Assembly: GCF_022340605.1 (NCBI RefSeq)
Contig: NZ_JAJDNQ010000117.1
Location: 1 to 45,367 of the forward strand
From: Thiohalocapsa sp.
GTDB lineage: Bacteria > Pseudomonadota > Gammaproteobacteria > Chromatiales > Chromatiaceae
Length of the DNA: 45,367 bases
Reading direction: 5' to 3'
A program made the translations under genes and the position numbers. Every line of letters starts with the position of its first letter. The stretch's first letter is position 1. The notes beneath the pieces were generated by a model. That model saw nothing but the letters and a program-made list of their open reading frames with translations, was not told the origin of the DNA and did no database searches. Positions 8,554 through 17,685 of the stretch are shown one piece after another.

Positions 8554-8731
8554 CTGGCCTCCGGACAGCTTGGCAGCGCGGTCAGCGCGATTGCCGGTTT
8601 GTCGATCATTCAACAGATCACAACGACTGGACACGGGGATCGGCCTCTGCACCGTCCCATGCCGAAAACATTCGTCTCTCGGAATACTGGAGCAGCGCTC
8701 ATCTTCCCGCTTTGGGCCTGCGGCGAGCCGC

Positions 8732-9781
8732 TTAGACGTAGCCTCGAAACTCCTCCGCCCGAAGCTTGGCGGAAATCCTTCCGCCGTAATAGCGGCGCCA
8801 GCGGTCCGCCCAATCCAGCCCGTAGGTCAGCACACGCCATGCCGCGGCGGGGACGCGCATGGTCGCGCCCTGGCGCCGCTTCCGGAAATACGCAGGAACC
8901 AGAAGCGAATCAATGAGGTGAACCCAGTTGCCCAGTTGGACATCGCCGGAAATCTCCGCGCGCCGCCGCGCCATGTTATGGCGGAGCTTCTGGCACAGGC
9001 TTGGATCATTTTTCAGCTGCTCCAGGGTGGCCAAGAGATGCTGCAGAGAGTCGACCCGCAGGTAGTCCTCCCCAGCGACACCGTGCCATTCCATGGCGCT
9101 GTCGGCGGACACGAGCGGTATGACATCTGCGCGCCAGGCGTTGAACAACTTGCTTGCGGGCTTCCAAATGTCATTCCAGTGCTTGTGGAAGCCGCGGATC
9201 GTGACGACGCAATCCAGGTCGTCGTAGCGGGTCCACGCCTGCGACGGGAATCGCGTTTCCCAGCGCAGGTTCAAGCGCTTCAGCCCTGCTAGCCAGACGT
9301 CGCTGCGCAACTCTGGATCGAGGTTGAACTCGGTACCGAGGTAGCCGACGGTCTCGACTTTGTCGCCGCGTTGGGGATCCCTGGGCATGAGGCCGGGCTG
9401 AGTCCAATGCGGGATATACCGTCTTTTCCAGAACCACGACTGGCGCTCCTGCAACGGATTCTGGACGACATGGATGTCCGCGTTGATGCAACGTCCCCGG
9501 TCCCCTTCAGCGCAGACCAGGAGTACGTCCGGGCGAGGACGCAGCGATCCGTCACGCAGTACTCGCGTATGCGTAATGACAATGCCTCGACGCGGAAGTT
9601 CTGAGCACCTCTCGACAGGGTAGCCATGTGCCTTGAGCCTGAGATAAGTCAATACAATCCAAGCAGCGACGCCGAGGTGCTTCTCTCCCTCGGCCCAGGA
9701 CATGTACTCATTTTCGTTGCCGGGCCAGGCGTCGAACATCGTGCTCGGCACGTAAAAGTATATCGGCGGCCAGTCTTTCAT
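8732..9781 (-). CDS. glycosyltransferase-like protein of the polysaccharide block
   Basis: The protein has 349 residues with no signal peptide. It opens with DWPPIYFYVPSTMFDAWPGN. The middle has NADIHVVQNPLQ and VGYLGTEFNLD. The later part has CVVTIRGFHK, WKPASKLFNAWRADVIPLV and SAMEWHG, a layout like the nucleotide-sugar half of GT-B enzymes, where a conserved lysine and acidic residue follow a K-L-x-N-A segment. I cannot assign a numbered family. Position supports a role in building the polysaccharide: it lies between the sulfotransferase and the secreted TPR protein on the same strand, with gaps of about 180-200 bp. It could instead be a capsule-related hypothetical protein. Confidence 0.6.
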   Translation of the reverse strand: MKDWPPIYFYVPSTMFDAWPGNENEYMSWAEGEKHLGVAAWIVLTYLRLKAHGYPVERCSELPRRGIVITHTRVLRDGSLRPRPDVLLVCAEGDRGRCINADIHVVQNPLQERQSWFWKRRYIPHWTQPGLMPRDPQRGDKVETVGYLGTEFNLDPELRSDVWLAGLKRLNLRWETRFPSQAWTRYDDLDCVVTIRGFHKHWNDIWKPASKLFNAWRADVIPLVSADSAMEWHGVAGEDYLRVDSLQHLLATLEQLKNDPSLCQKLRHNMARRRAEISGDVQLGNWVHLIDSLLVPAYFRKRRQGATMRVPAAAWRVLTYGLDWADRWRRYYGGRISAKLRAEEFRGYV

Positions 9782-9979
9782 GTGACAGATCGGGCAAAGC
9801 GAAATCAGGTACGACTGTGAGCGAGCGTCGAAACCGGCGAGAAATACGGAATGCCGGCATTGCCATAAACAATGGTCGAGGCGCGGCGCGGGAGATCGCT
9901 CAGCGGCGATGGCGCGGCATCCAACCGAGCAGTCCGGCGCGCGCTGGCAGATCGTGCGGGGGCGCCTGCGGCGCGACGA

Positions 9980-10807
9980 CTACTCGTCCGGAAGCCTGGA
10001 CTTGAGGTTGTCCATTTTCATGCCGGCTTGTTCGGCCTGCTGGGCATATTCCCTCGCCCGCTTGTAGTCTCCCAACTCGTAGTAGTCGCTTGCGAGATAG
10101 TAAAGGATGGGGCCGCGGCCCGCGCCGGCCGCGAGGCCTGCTTCGAGTTGGGCAATGGCGGCGTTGAGGTCGCCGCGCCGGGCGGTCAAGCGGGCGTGCA
10201 GGACGTAGGCGTTCGTGTTCTTGGGGTTCAAAGCAGTGACGTCCTGCAACACCTTCATGGCTTCGGCGTACTGCCCGGCTCCGCCGATCGCCTCCGCGTA
10301 GCGCAATGACAGCTCCTGCCAAAACGGGTTGCGCGGCGCGGACCGCAAGCGCGCTTGATTGATGGCCGCGGCAGCCGCGCGGAACTCCGCCGCGGCGCTC
10401 TCTTTGTTACTGCGGAGCCAGCCGATGTCGTTGGCGCGCGAGATATGGGTAAGACCGGCACAGTATTGCTCGAGGTCGTACCAGTCGGGGCCTAATTGAC
10501 GCTTCCAGAACGCCACCTGTTGCTCGTCGACAGGAAACTTGTTGCGCCAAACGTGCTTGCGGTTCTCGGGCAGATCCGCCATCTTGGCCTTGCAGTAGGG
10601 CGGATAGACATAAAAGTCCTTTTGTGACGGCTCGAAGGTACCGGCGTTGCCGGCACGCACAAAGACCGCCGTGACCAGCAGGAGAAGGCACCGCGAAGCT
10701 GCCTTGATGGTGACGGGACGGCCCGAGGGCATCGAGATGCCTGTTTGCATGCGGTGGACCGGCTGGTCGGCGCGTATGCGCAGGCGCGTCTCAGTGATTT
10801 TGAACAT
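9980..10807 (-). CDS. secreted tetratricopeptide-repeat protein
   Basis: The frame gives up to 275 residues. A hydrophobic segment CLLLLVTAVFV followed by RAGNAG marks a signal peptide, and the start is uncertain: ATG at 10807, 10750 or 10732 all fit, with none showing a clear ribosome-binding site. The middle region (EFRAAAAAINQARL to QYAEAMKVLQDVTALNPKNTNAYVLHARL) and the end (DLNAAIAQLEAGL, DYKRAREYAQQAEQAG) are TPR-like helical pairs. The mature part opens with tyrosine-rich FYVYPPYCKAK. Such proteins act as periplasmic scaffolds for exopolysaccharide assembly or length control. That role is inferred from its place upstream of the polysaccharide genes. Confidence 0.7.
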   Translation of the reverse strand: MFKITETRLRIRADQPVHRMQTGISMPSGRPVTIKAASRCLLLLVTAVFVRAGNAGTFEPSQKDFYVYPPYCKAKMADLPENRKHVWRNKFPVDEQQVAFWKRQLGPDWYDLEQYCAGLTHISRANDIGWLRSNKESAAAEFRAAAAAINQARLRSAPRNPFWQELSLRYAEAIGGAGQYAEAMKVLQDVTALNPKNTNAYVLHARLTARRGDLNAAIAQLEAGLAAGAGRGPILYYLASDYYELGDYKRAREYAQQAEQAGMKMDNLKSRLPDE

Positions 10808-11026
10808 AGTGCGTCACATCAACAGAATGTCACGAGCGACGGATGCGCTGTTCTGCATTTCGCAGTGCCAATGCCAGACACTGATGCGGAGGAACGCACG
10901 ACGCGCGGCTCTTGGCGCTATACCGTTCATCACAGCTCGGGGAATTGGCGCAGTGATGGCGCGCTATCGCTGATCCAATCCAGGCACACGCCGCCCCGGC
11001 GCCGCGCTGAGCGGTCACCAGCGGGC

Positions 11027-13276
11027 TCAGGTGCTTTGGAGCCCATCGACACGCTGGAATCCGCGCGGCAGCAATGCGCCACGCCGCCCCCGTTCGCCGC
11101 TGTAGCGCATGACGTCCTCGGGTTTCAGCGTCATGGTGCGCTTACCGGAAGACAGCAGTAGGCTCGCGCCTTCTGAGAGCACCATGATGGCGACGACGAA
11201 TTCCTCTCGCGCATGCATCCTGGCCGCTGGGATGCCGATGATCTTGTTGCCCTTGCCCCGCGCGAGTTGGGGCAGGTTAGTGGCCGGGAATACCAGCAGG
11301 TGGCCGCTGCTGGTGGCCGCGACCACCAGGTCGGCAGCGCTCTCGGGGACCGGTGCCGGCGGCAGGACCCGTGCACCCGCGGGGAGTGTCAGCACCGCCT
11401 TGCCGCCCTTGGGCTTGGCATACAGGTCGGACAGGGAGCAGATGAAGCCGTAGCCCGCGTCGGAGGCCAGGAGCCAGCGGTCGTCCGGCTCGCCGGCGAG
11501 CACGGCCACGAAGCTGGAACCGGGGGGCGGATCGAGCCGGCCGGTCAACGGCTCACCCTGTCCGCGTGCCGACGGCAGCGTGTGCGCGGGTAGAGAGTAG
11601 GCGCGGCCGCCTGAATCCAGAAATACCACCTGCTGGTTGCTGCGCAACCGCGCGGCACCGAGGAACCCGTCCCCGGCCTTGTAGCCGACGCCAGTGGGAT
11701 CGATCTCGTGCCCCTTGGCCTGCCGTACCCAACCCTTGGTGGACAGAATGACCGTGACGGGCTCAGTCGGGCTGAGCTCGGTTTCGTTCAGCGCCTGCGC
11801 CGCCTCGCGCGCCACCAGCGGGGAGCGGCGCTCGTCGCCGTAAGTCTCGGCGTCGCGCTCGATTTCCTCGATGATCAGGTCCCGCAGGCGACCGGCATCA
11901 CCCAGGATGCCTTGCAGGCTGTCGCGCTCGGCTTGCAGTTCCTCCTGCTCGCCGCGGATCTTCATCTCTTCGAGCCGCGCCAACTGCCGCAGGCGGGTGT
12001 TGAGCACGTACTCGGCCTGGGCGTCGGTAAGCTCGAAGCGTGCCATCAGCACCGGCTTGGGCTCGTCCTCGGTACGGATGATGCGGATCACTTCGTCGAT
12101 GTTGAGGAAGGCGATCAGCAAGCCGGCCAACAGGTGCAGGCGCTCCAGCACCTTGTCGAGGCGGTGCTGCAGGCGCCGGCGCACCGTTGCGCGGCGGTAG
12201 TCGAGCCATTCGCTCAGGATCTCGCGCAGGTCCATGACCCGCGGGCGCCCATCCATGGCGATCATGTTCAGATTGACCCGGTAGCCGCGCTCGAGGTCCG
12301 TGGTGGCGAACAGGTGCGACATCAGCCGCGGCACGTCCACGCGGTTGGAGCGCGGCACGATGACGAACCGGGTCGGGCACTCGTGGTCCGATTCGTCCCG
12401 CAGGTCCTCGATCATCGGCAGCTTCTTCGCCTGCATCTGCCCCGCGATCTGCTCCATGATGCGGTTGCCGGAGACCTGGTAAGGCAGAGCGGTGATGACG
12501 ATCTCGCCCTGCTCCAGCGTGTAGCAGGCGCGCTGCTTGATGCTGCCGAGGCCCGTCGCGTAGATGCGCTTGAGCTCGTCCGGGGGTGTGACGATCTCGC
12601 CGGCGGTGGGGAGATCCGGCCCGGGCACGTGGCGCATCAGCGCGTCGATGTCCGCATCGGGATGCCGCAGGAGATGAATGCAGGCGCGCGCCACCTCGCG
12701 CAGGTTGTGCGACGGGATATCCGTCGCCATGCCGACGGCGATGCCGGCCGCGCCGTTCAGCAGCAGGTTCGGCAACCGTGCCGGCAGCAGCTTCGGCTCC
12801 TCCAGCGTGCCGTCAAAGTTTGGCTGCCAGTCGACGGTGCCCTGCCCCGTCTCCGCCAGCAGCACTTCCGCATAGCGGGCCAGCCGCGCCTCGGTGTAGC
12901 GCATGGCGGCGAATGACTTGGGGTCGTCCGCGGAGCCCCAGTTGCCCTGGCCGTCGATGAGGGGGTAGCGGTAGCTGAAGGACTGCGCCATCAGCACCAT
13001 GGCCTCATAGCAGGCGGTGTCGCCGTGCGGGTGGAACTTGCCCAGCACATCGCCGACGGTGCGGGCGGACTTCTTGAACTTGGCCGTCGCCGCCAGGCCG
13101 AGCTCGGACATGGCGTAGAGGATGCGCCGCTGCACTGGCTTGAGCCCGTCCCCGACGTGCGGCAGCGCACGGTCGAGGATGACGTACATGGAATAGTCCA
13201 GGTACGCCCGCTCGCTGAACAGGTGCAGCGGGAGGCGCTCCAGCCCCTCCGCGTTGTAGGTGGGCAGATCGGTCAT
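11027..13276 (-). CDS. parC: DNA topoisomerase IV subunit A
   Basis: The protein has 749 residues, normal for ParC, which cuts and rejoins DNA to unlink daughter chromosomes together with ParE. The catalytic tyrosine is Tyr127 in [10 protein letters not shown]. The gyrase-box GQRGG repeats of GyrA are absent, and the C-terminal beta-pinwheel is short ([29 protein letters not shown]), which argues for ParC over GyrA. The quinolone-binding segment reads [12 protein letters not shown]: Thr87 sits where E. coli has Ser80, while Glu91 is kept. It closes a long minus-strand gene series; no parE is present. Confidence 0.95.
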   Translation of the reverse strand: MTDLPTYNAEGLERLPLHLFSERAYLDYSMYVILDRALPHVGDGLKPVQRRILYAMSELGLAATAKFKKSARTVGDVLGKFHPHGDTACYEAMVLMAQSFSYRYPLIDGQGNWGSADDPKSFAAMRYTEARLARYAEVLLAETGQGTVDWQPNFDGTLEEPKLLPARLPNLLLNGAAGIAVGMATDIPSHNLREVARACIHLLRHPDADIDALMRHVPGPDLPTAGEIVTPPDELKRIYATGLGSIKQRACYTLEQGEIVITALPYQVSGNRIMEQIAGQMQAKKLPMIEDLRDESDHECPTRFVIVPRSNRVDVPRLMSHLFATTDLERGYRVNLNMIAMDGRPRVMDLREILSEWLDYRRATVRRRLQHRLDKVLERLHLLAGLLIAFLNIDEVIRIIRTEDEPKPVLMARFELTDAQAEYVLNTRLRQLARLEEMKIRGEQEELQAERDSLQGILGDAGRLRDLIIEEIERDAETYGDERRSPLVAREAAQALNETELSPTEPVTVILSTKGWVRQAKGHEIDPTGVGYKAGDGFLGAARLRSNQQVVFLDSGGRAYSLPAHTLPSARGQGEPLTGRLDPPPGSSFVAVLAGEPDDRWLLASDAGYGFICSLSDLYAKPKGGKAVLTLPAGARVLPPAPVPESAADLVVAATSSGHLLVFPATNLPQLARGKGNKIIGIPAARMHAREEFVVAIMVLSEGASLLLSSGKRTMTLKPEDVMRYSGERGRRGALLPRGFQRVDGLQST

Positions 13277-13377
13277 CGGCTAGGGGACGGCGGACCGGGG
13301 CTCCTCGACCACTGGGCAGGGGGCGACTGGGAGCGAAGCCACTGGGAGTGAAACGTTAACAGCGGGGCGATGGGCGA

Positions 13378-13896
13378 TCAGTGGGCGCCGGCACCACGCA
13401 GCGATGCATCCACCATCATCCAGATGACGTGCAGCACGAGCCAGGTGTAAGCGCCTGCCATGACATCATCCAGCATGATGCCGAGGCTGCCCTTGAAGCG
13501 ACTTTCAAAGCTGGCGATGGGCCAGGGCTTGACGATGTCGAAGGCGCGGAACAGCAGGAAGCCGGTGATGATCCACATGATGCCGGCGGGGGCGGCCATC
13601 ATCGCAACCAGGAAGCCCACTACCTCGTCCCAGACAATGGACGGCGGATCATCGGCGCCGATCTGCTCGGCGACCGTACCGACGGCCCAGACGCCGACGG
13701 CGAAGAGGCCAACGACCACGAGCGTGTAGAGCGCCGCTGGCAACATCGACAGCACCAGGTACAAGACGACGCCCACCAGGGTGCCGACGGTGCCGGGGGC
13801 CATCGGGGACAGCCCCGCGCCGAAGCCGAAGGCGAGCCAGTGCTTGGCATCCGCGGCGTTGAAATTGGGTGGGGTGGTTTCGGCGGGTGAACTCAT
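13378..13896 (-). CDS. pgpA: phosphatidylglycerophosphatase A
   Basis: The protein has 172 residues. PgpA dephosphorylates phosphatidylglycerol phosphate at the inner membrane to give phosphatidylglycerol. The family pattern is complete: GFGAGLSPMAPGTVGTL (about residues 25-41), then PSIVWDEVVGFLVAM and FRAFDIVKPWPI, then the acidic IMLDDVMAGAY, with hydrophobic helices between. A ribosome-binding site AGGAGCTTCAGC stands before the ATG at 13896. The thiL-pgpA neighbourhood is common in gammaproteobacteria, although here a REP element separates the two. Confidence 0.95.
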   Translation of the reverse strand: MSSPAETTPPNFNAADAKHWLAFGFGAGLSPMAPGTVGTLVGVVLYLVLSMLPAALYTLVVVGLFAVGVWAVGTVAEQIGADDPPSIVWDEVVGFLVAMMAAPAGIMWIITGFLLFRAFDIVKPWPIASFESRFKGSLGIMLDDVMAGAYTWLVLHVIWMMVDASLRGAGAH

Positions 13897-14053
13897 GCTG
13901 AAGCTCCTTATCCGACAACAATGATCGGGATCAAAGAAGTATTCGGTTGGCCGACTATTGTCGCACAGCTCCAGGGTCGGCGCGCTTCGATGGGGCCTGC
14001 GAGCCTTGATTCATGCAGGGAAATCACCGATCGAGTGGCGTACTGGCCGCGCA

Positions 14054-14077
14054 TCGCGGCGGGGACGCCGCTCCCAC
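14054..14077 (-). repeat. REP-like element between thiL and pgpA
   Basis: This is a single minus-orientation copy of the main family: GTGGGAG head, then GCGTC-type palindrome arms GCGGCG/CGCCGC around a short loop. It lies in the 210-bp gap between thiL and pgpA, inside the cofactor gene series. Confidence 0.75.
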
Positions 14078-14106
14078 GTGTGGGGCTTTGCGGCCGGAAG
14101 CTGCGG

Positions 14107-15063
14107 TCAGGACGCGACGAAGTGATCATAGCCGCCGCCGGTGGCGTTCCAACCGCTGCCGTCCGCCCGCACCAGCCGCAGCCCCTGCCCGGCCACGATC
14201 TCGCCGATGGTGGTGAGCGGACAGCCCGCGGCCGCCGCCAATACCGGCAACTGCCCGAGCGCCGCGGGCGGCAGCGTGAAGCAGAGCTCGTAGTCGTCGC
14301 CCGAGGCGAGCGGCAGTGACCAGTCTTCGTCCACGGCGACGGCGGCGGCCACCTGGTCCGCCAGGGGTAGACGCTCCAACTCCACGCGCGCCCCGCAGCC
14401 GCTGGCCGCGAGGACATGACCCAGATCCGAGATCAGGCCGTCTGACAGGTCGATGGCCGAGGTCGCGAGGCCGCGCAGCACCTCGCCGAGGGCAACCCGC
14501 GGCGACGGCCGGTCCAGCCGCCCGCGCAGGTACTCGTCCAGCGGCTCCCCCTGCGTCAGGTGGCGCAGGGCAAGCCCCGCGTCGCCGAGGGCGCCGCTGA
14601 CGCAGATGAGATCCCCAGGTCGGGCGCCGGCTCGCCGCAGGACATGGTCCGCCGGCACGAAGCCGTGCGCCTGTACCGTGACGGTGAGCGGGCCGCGAGT
14701 GAGGTCGCCGCCTACCAGGCGCACGTCCTCGGCCGCGGCCAGCGCGCCGAAGCCGCGCACGAAGGCGGCGAGCCAAGCCTCGTCGGGCTCCGGCATGGTG
14801 AGTGCCAGCGTCGCCCAGGCAGGCTCGGCACCAACCGCGGCGAGGTCGCTCAGGTTCACCGCCAGCGCCTTCCAGCCGAGCGCCTCGGGATCGCAGTCCG
14901 GCAGAAAGTGTACGCCAGCGACCAGGGTGTCGATACCCACCGCCAGCTCGCGGCCCGCGGGCACGCGCAGCAGCGCGCAGTCGTCGCCCACGTCCACCAG
15001 CACGTCGTCGCGCGCGGTGCCGACACCGGTGAGGTGCCGACGGATGAGATCGAATTCCGACAT
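14107..15063 (-). CDS. thiL: thiamine-monophosphate kinase
   Basis: The protein has 318 residues. ThiL phosphorylates thiamine monophosphate to the active diphosphate, the last step of the pathway. The start MSEFDLIRRHL at 15063 matches the usual ThiL N-terminus; a frame extending to 15144 is repeat-derived. Family segments are VDVGDDCALL, GIDTLVAGVHFLPD, NLSDLAAVGAEP (about residues 70-81), LVGGDLTRGPLTVTV and AIDLSDGLISDLGH, with a C-terminal GDDYELCFTLP. It belongs to the AIR-synthase-like fold. The product feeds ThDP enzymes such as the split transketolase at the left of the window, a link by chemistry only. Confidence 0.95.
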   Translation of the reverse strand: MSEFDLIRRHLTGVGTARDDVLVDVGDDCALLRVPAGRELAVGIDTLVAGVHFLPDCDPEALGWKALAVNLSDLAAVGAEPAWATLALTMPEPDEAWLAAFVRGFGALAAAEDVRLVGGDLTRGPLTVTVQAHGFVPADHVLRRAGARPGDLICVSGALGDAGLALRHLTQGEPLDEYLRGRLDRPSPRVALGEVLRGLATSAIDLSDGLISDLGHVLAASGCGARVELERLPLADQVAAAVAVDEDWSLPLASGDDYELCFTLPPAALGQLPVLAAAAGCPLTTIGEIVAGQGLRLVRADGSGWNATGGGYDHFVAS

Positions 15064-15086
15064 CGAAGCGTCAGCGATTGATGGCC

Positions 15087-15134
15087 TTTGGGAGCGGCGG
15101 TCGCGGTCTGGGAGCGACACGCTCGGTGCCGCGA
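15087..15134 (+). repeat. REP-like pair between nusB and thiL
   Basis: Two plus-orientation half-matched copies occur: a truncated TTGGGAGCGGCGG (15087-15105) and CTGGGAGCGAC...GTGCCGCGA (15108-15134). The second resembles the variant at the left end of the window. They fill the 86-bp gap between two operon genes. Confidence 0.55.
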
Positions 15135-15149
15135 CCGGCGGCAATTGGA

Positions 15150-15647
15150 TCAGCGGCTGGCCGTCCCCCGCGCTTCCGCCCGAACCCGGCGGGCAAGCTT
15201 GTCGAGGACGCCGTTGACGTAGCGATGACCCTCGGCGGCACCGAATTCCTTGGCCAGGTTCACCGCCTCGTTGATGATGACGCCAACCGGCAACTGCGGC
15301 GAGTGCAGCAGCTCATAGCTGCCGATGCGCAGGATGTTGCGCTCCACCGGGTCCAGGCTGGTAACGGCACGGTCCAGCAGCGGGCGCAGCGCATCGTCGA
15401 TCTCGTCGGCATGCTCGCCGACGCCGCGCACCAGCGTGCTGAAGAGCTGGGCGTCGTAGCGGGCGCGCTTGGCCGGCGCCGCCGGCTCCGGGTCAGGCTC
15501 GCCGAGCAAATCCGCCGCGACGGCGGCGCCCCAGTCGGGGTCGTCGAGGAAGTGCCGGACGATCTCGGCCGGGTCGCCCGCGCTGAGCTGCCAATCGTAC
15601 AGCGCGAGCAGTGCATAGCGTCGGGCTTCGCTGCGCGGGCCCGCCAT
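15150..15647 (-). CDS. nusB: transcription antitermination factor NusB
   Basis: The protein has 165 residues. NusB binds boxA RNA with NusE (S10) to support antitermination of rRNA operons. Visible are SEARRYALLALYDWQLS at the N-terminus and the C-terminal VERNILRIGSYELLHSPQLP, VIINEAVNLAKEFG and YVNGVLDKLARR, all characteristic. An alanine-proline insertion (about residues 50-62, EPDPEPAAPAKRA) is longer than in E. coli NusB. The ATG shares its A with the TGA of ribH (TGATGG), so the two are coupled, as in many gammaproteobacteria. Confidence 0.95.
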   Translation of the reverse strand: MAGPRSEARRYALLALYDWQLSAGDPAEIVRHFLDDPDWGAAVAADLLGEPDPEPAAPAKRARYDAQLFSTLVRGVGEHADEIDDALRPLLDRAVTSLDPVERNILRIGSYELLHSPQLPVGVIINEAVNLAKEFGAAEGHRYVNGVLDKLARRVRAEARGTASR

Positions 15648-16114
15648 CAGTCGAGCTGCCGCAGCAGGTCGACCATCTCCAGCGCAGACATGGCCGCCTC
15701 GGCACCCTTGTTGCCGGCCTTGGTGCCGGCGCGCTCGATGGCCTGCTCGATGCTGTCCACGGTGAGCACGCCGAAGGCGATGGGCACGCCGTGGTTGAGG
15801 CTCACCTGGGCGATGCCCTTGACGCATTCACCGGCCACGTACTCGAAATGCGGGGTGCCGCCCCGGATCACGGCGCCGAGCGCGATGATGGCGTCGTAGC
15901 CGCCCTTGGCGGCGATGCGCTCCAGGGCCACCGGCATCTCGAAGGCGCCCGGCACCCGCACGATGGCGAGGTTGGCCGCATCTGCACCGTGGCGCAGGAG
16001 GGTATCGATGGCGCCCTTCTCCAGGCTCTCGACGATGTAGCTGTTCCAGCGCGACACCACCAGACAGAAGCGTCCCTGGTCGGCGCGCATGGCCCCTTCG
16101 ATGGTCTTGATCAT
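15647..16114 (-). CDS. ribH: 6,7-dimethyl-8-ribityllumazine synthase
   Basis: The protein has 155 residues. RibH joins ribitylaminouracil with dihydroxybutanone phosphate to make lumazine, the penultimate riboflavin step, and usually forms pentamers or 60-mers. Visible are [26 protein letters not shown] (about residues 52-64), [19 protein letters not shown] with the catalytic histidine, and [13 protein letters not shown] [16 protein letters not shown]. It is coupled to nusB downstream. Between it and ribBA lies a five-copy REP array, unusual inside an operon. Confidence 0.97.
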   Translation of the reverse strand: MIKTIEGAMRADQGRFCLVVSRWNSYIVESLEKGAIDTLLRHGADAANLAIVRVPGAFEMPVALERIAAKGGYDAIIALGAVIRGGTPHFEYVAGECVKGIAQVSLNHGVPIAFGVLTVDSIEQAIERAGTKAGNKGAEAAMSALEMVDLLRQLD

Positions 16115-16194
16115 CTATGGTCACCGGATTGGTTGCAGAGCGCTCTTGTCGGCCCCTGCTTGGTTGTTCCAGCCGCGGCATCCCAGCGCGCTGT

Positions 16195-16402
16195 GATGGC
16201 GAGGGGGACGCCGCTCCCACGGCCGTTGCCCGACGCTCGATCGCGGCGCGGACGCCGCTCCCACGACCCTCGCCCGACGCTCGATCGCGGCGGGGACGCC
16301 GCTCCCACGGCCCTCGCCCGACGCTCGATCGCGGCGCGGACGCCGCTCCCACGACCCTCGCCCGACCCTCGATCGCGGCGGGGACGCCGCTCCCACGGCG
16401 CT
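16195..16402 (-). repeat. head-to-tail array of five REP-like elements, period 44 bp, within the rib operon
   Basis: The CTCCCAC ends of five minus-orientation copies fall at 16220, 16264, 16308, 16352 and 16396, exactly 44 bp apart. Each unit is a 24-nt REP plus a 20-nt spacer (GACCCTCGCCCGACGCTCGA-like). The palindrome loop alternates between GGGG and GCGG types, so the array may have grown by copying a two-unit block. It fills the 288-bp gap between ribBA and ribH, and transcription of the operon would pass through five stem-loops. Confidence 0.9.
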
Positions 16403-17515
16403 TTAGCTGCCGACGTATTCCACCACTTCCAGGTCGAAGCCGGAGATGCCGTGCATGGCCTTCGGCGCGCTCATGACGCGCATCTTGCGCACACCCAGGT
16501 CGGCGAGGATCTGCGCGCCGATGCCGTAGGTGCGAAGCTCGTTGCGGTCGCGCTTGATGGGCGGTGCCTGGCTCTCGCGGTCCAGGTCGCACAGCTCGCG
16601 CACCTTGGTCAGCAGGTCCTCGGGGTGATCGCGATTGCGGAGCACGACGATAACGCCCTCGCCCGCCGCCGAGATCTGCTGCATCACGTCCTTGAGCGGC
16701 CAGCCGCAGGCGGGATGATAGGCGCCGAACAGGTCGCACAGCGTATTCTGGAGATGCACCCGTACCAGCACCGGACGCTCCGGCGATATGTCGCCCAGAA
16801 CCAGGGCCAGGTGCACCTCGTTCTCGATGGTGTCGCGGTAGGCGCTGACGCGGAAGTTGCCGAACTCCGTCGGCAGGTCGCAGCGCTCCTCGCGCATCAC
16901 CGCCCGCTCGTTGGCGACGCGGTAGTGAATGAGGTCCGCGATGGTGCCGATCTTGAGGCCGTGCTCGGCGGCGAAGGCCTCCAGGTCCGGCCGCCGGGCC
17001 ATGGTGCCGTCCTCATTCATCACCTCCACGATGACCGCGGCCGGCTCGAAGCCCGCCAGCCGAGCCAGGTCACAGCCCGCCTCGGTGTGCCCCGCGCGCA
17101 CCAGCACGCCGCCCGGCTGCGCCATGATCGGGAACACGTGGCCGGGCTGCACCAGGTCCGTGGACTTGGCATTGGGCGCCACCGCGGCACGCACGGTCTG
17201 CGCGCGGTCCGCCGCCGAAATGCCGGTGGTGACGCCGCGGGCGGCCTCGATGGAGACGGTGAAGGCCGTCGAATGCGGTGCGTTGTTGGCATTGACCATC
17301 AACGGCAGATGCAGACGCTCGCAGCGCGCCTTGGTGAGCGTCAGACAGATCAGCCCGCGGCCATACCTGGCCATGAAGTTGATGGCCTCGGGCGACACGC
17401 AGTCCGCGGCGAGCACGATGTCGCCCTCGTTCTCGCGATCCTCGTCATCCATGATGACGACCATCCGCCCGGCGCGGAGATCATTGATGATCTCTTCGGT
17501 GGAATTCAGCGACAT
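16403..17515 (-). CDS. ribB: 3,4-dihydroxy-2-butanone-4-phosphate synthase with degenerate GTP cyclohydrolase II domain
   Basis: The protein has 370 residues, a RibBA layout. The N-terminal half (about 1-200) has the DHBP synthase acidic loop MDDEDRENEGDIV and RAGHTEAGCDLARLAGF, and makes the four-carbon unit of riboflavin from ribulose 5-phosphate. The C-terminal half should bind zinc through three cysteines, C-x10-C-x-C after VRVH. Here the segment VRVHLQNTLCDLFGAYHPAC has Asn257 and Pro268 in two of the three positions, and only Cys270 remains, so GTP cyclohydrolase II activity is probably lost, as in RibBX-type proteins. A separate ribA would then be needed elsewhere. It lies between ribE and ribH. 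Confidence 0.9.
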   Translation of the reverse strand: MSLNSTEEIINDLRAGRMVVIMDDEDRENEGDIVLAADCVSPEAINFMARYGRGLICLTLTKARCERLHLPLMVNANNAPHSTAFTVSIEAARGVTTGISAADRAQTVRAAVAPNAKSTDLVQPGHVFPIMAQPGGVLVRAGHTEAGCDLARLAGFEPAAVIVEVMNEDGTMARRPDLEAFAAEHGLKIGTIADLIHYRVANERAVMREERCDLPTEFGNFRVSAYRDTIENEVHLALVLGDISPERPVLVRVHLQNTLCDLFGAYHPACGWPLKDVMQQISAAGEGVIVVLRNRDHPEDLLTKVRELCDLDRESQAPPIKRDRNELRTYGIGAQILADLGVRKMRVMSAPKAMHGISGFDLEVVEYVGS

Positions 17516-17685
17516 GGCGGTGTGACGACAAGGGGGGCAAAGCAGCGAAAATAGCCAGACAGGCTATCACAGCAGCCAATTCCGGTCATCCATCAGGATG
17601 TGGTGTTGAACGACCTGCCCGGTGCCTGCCCGCACGCCCGGACGCACCGCCCAGGTCGGACCACCGCGGCAAAAACAGTCGCCCG

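Noticed and set aside
11027..13276. GyrA instead of ParC
   Set aside because: Length near 750, short C-terminal region without a GyrA box, and ParC-like start favour ParC.
16195..16402. CRISPR array
   Set aside because: The spacers as well as the repeats are conserved between units, and the repeat is a palindromic REP; no cas gene is near.
15611..17554. Plus-strand frame of 647 codons opposite ribH-ribBA
   Set aside because: It crosses two real genes and the REP array and has no domain.
17516..17685. FMN riboswitch before ribBA
   Set aside because: None of the conserved RFN-element segments could be found on the minus strand.
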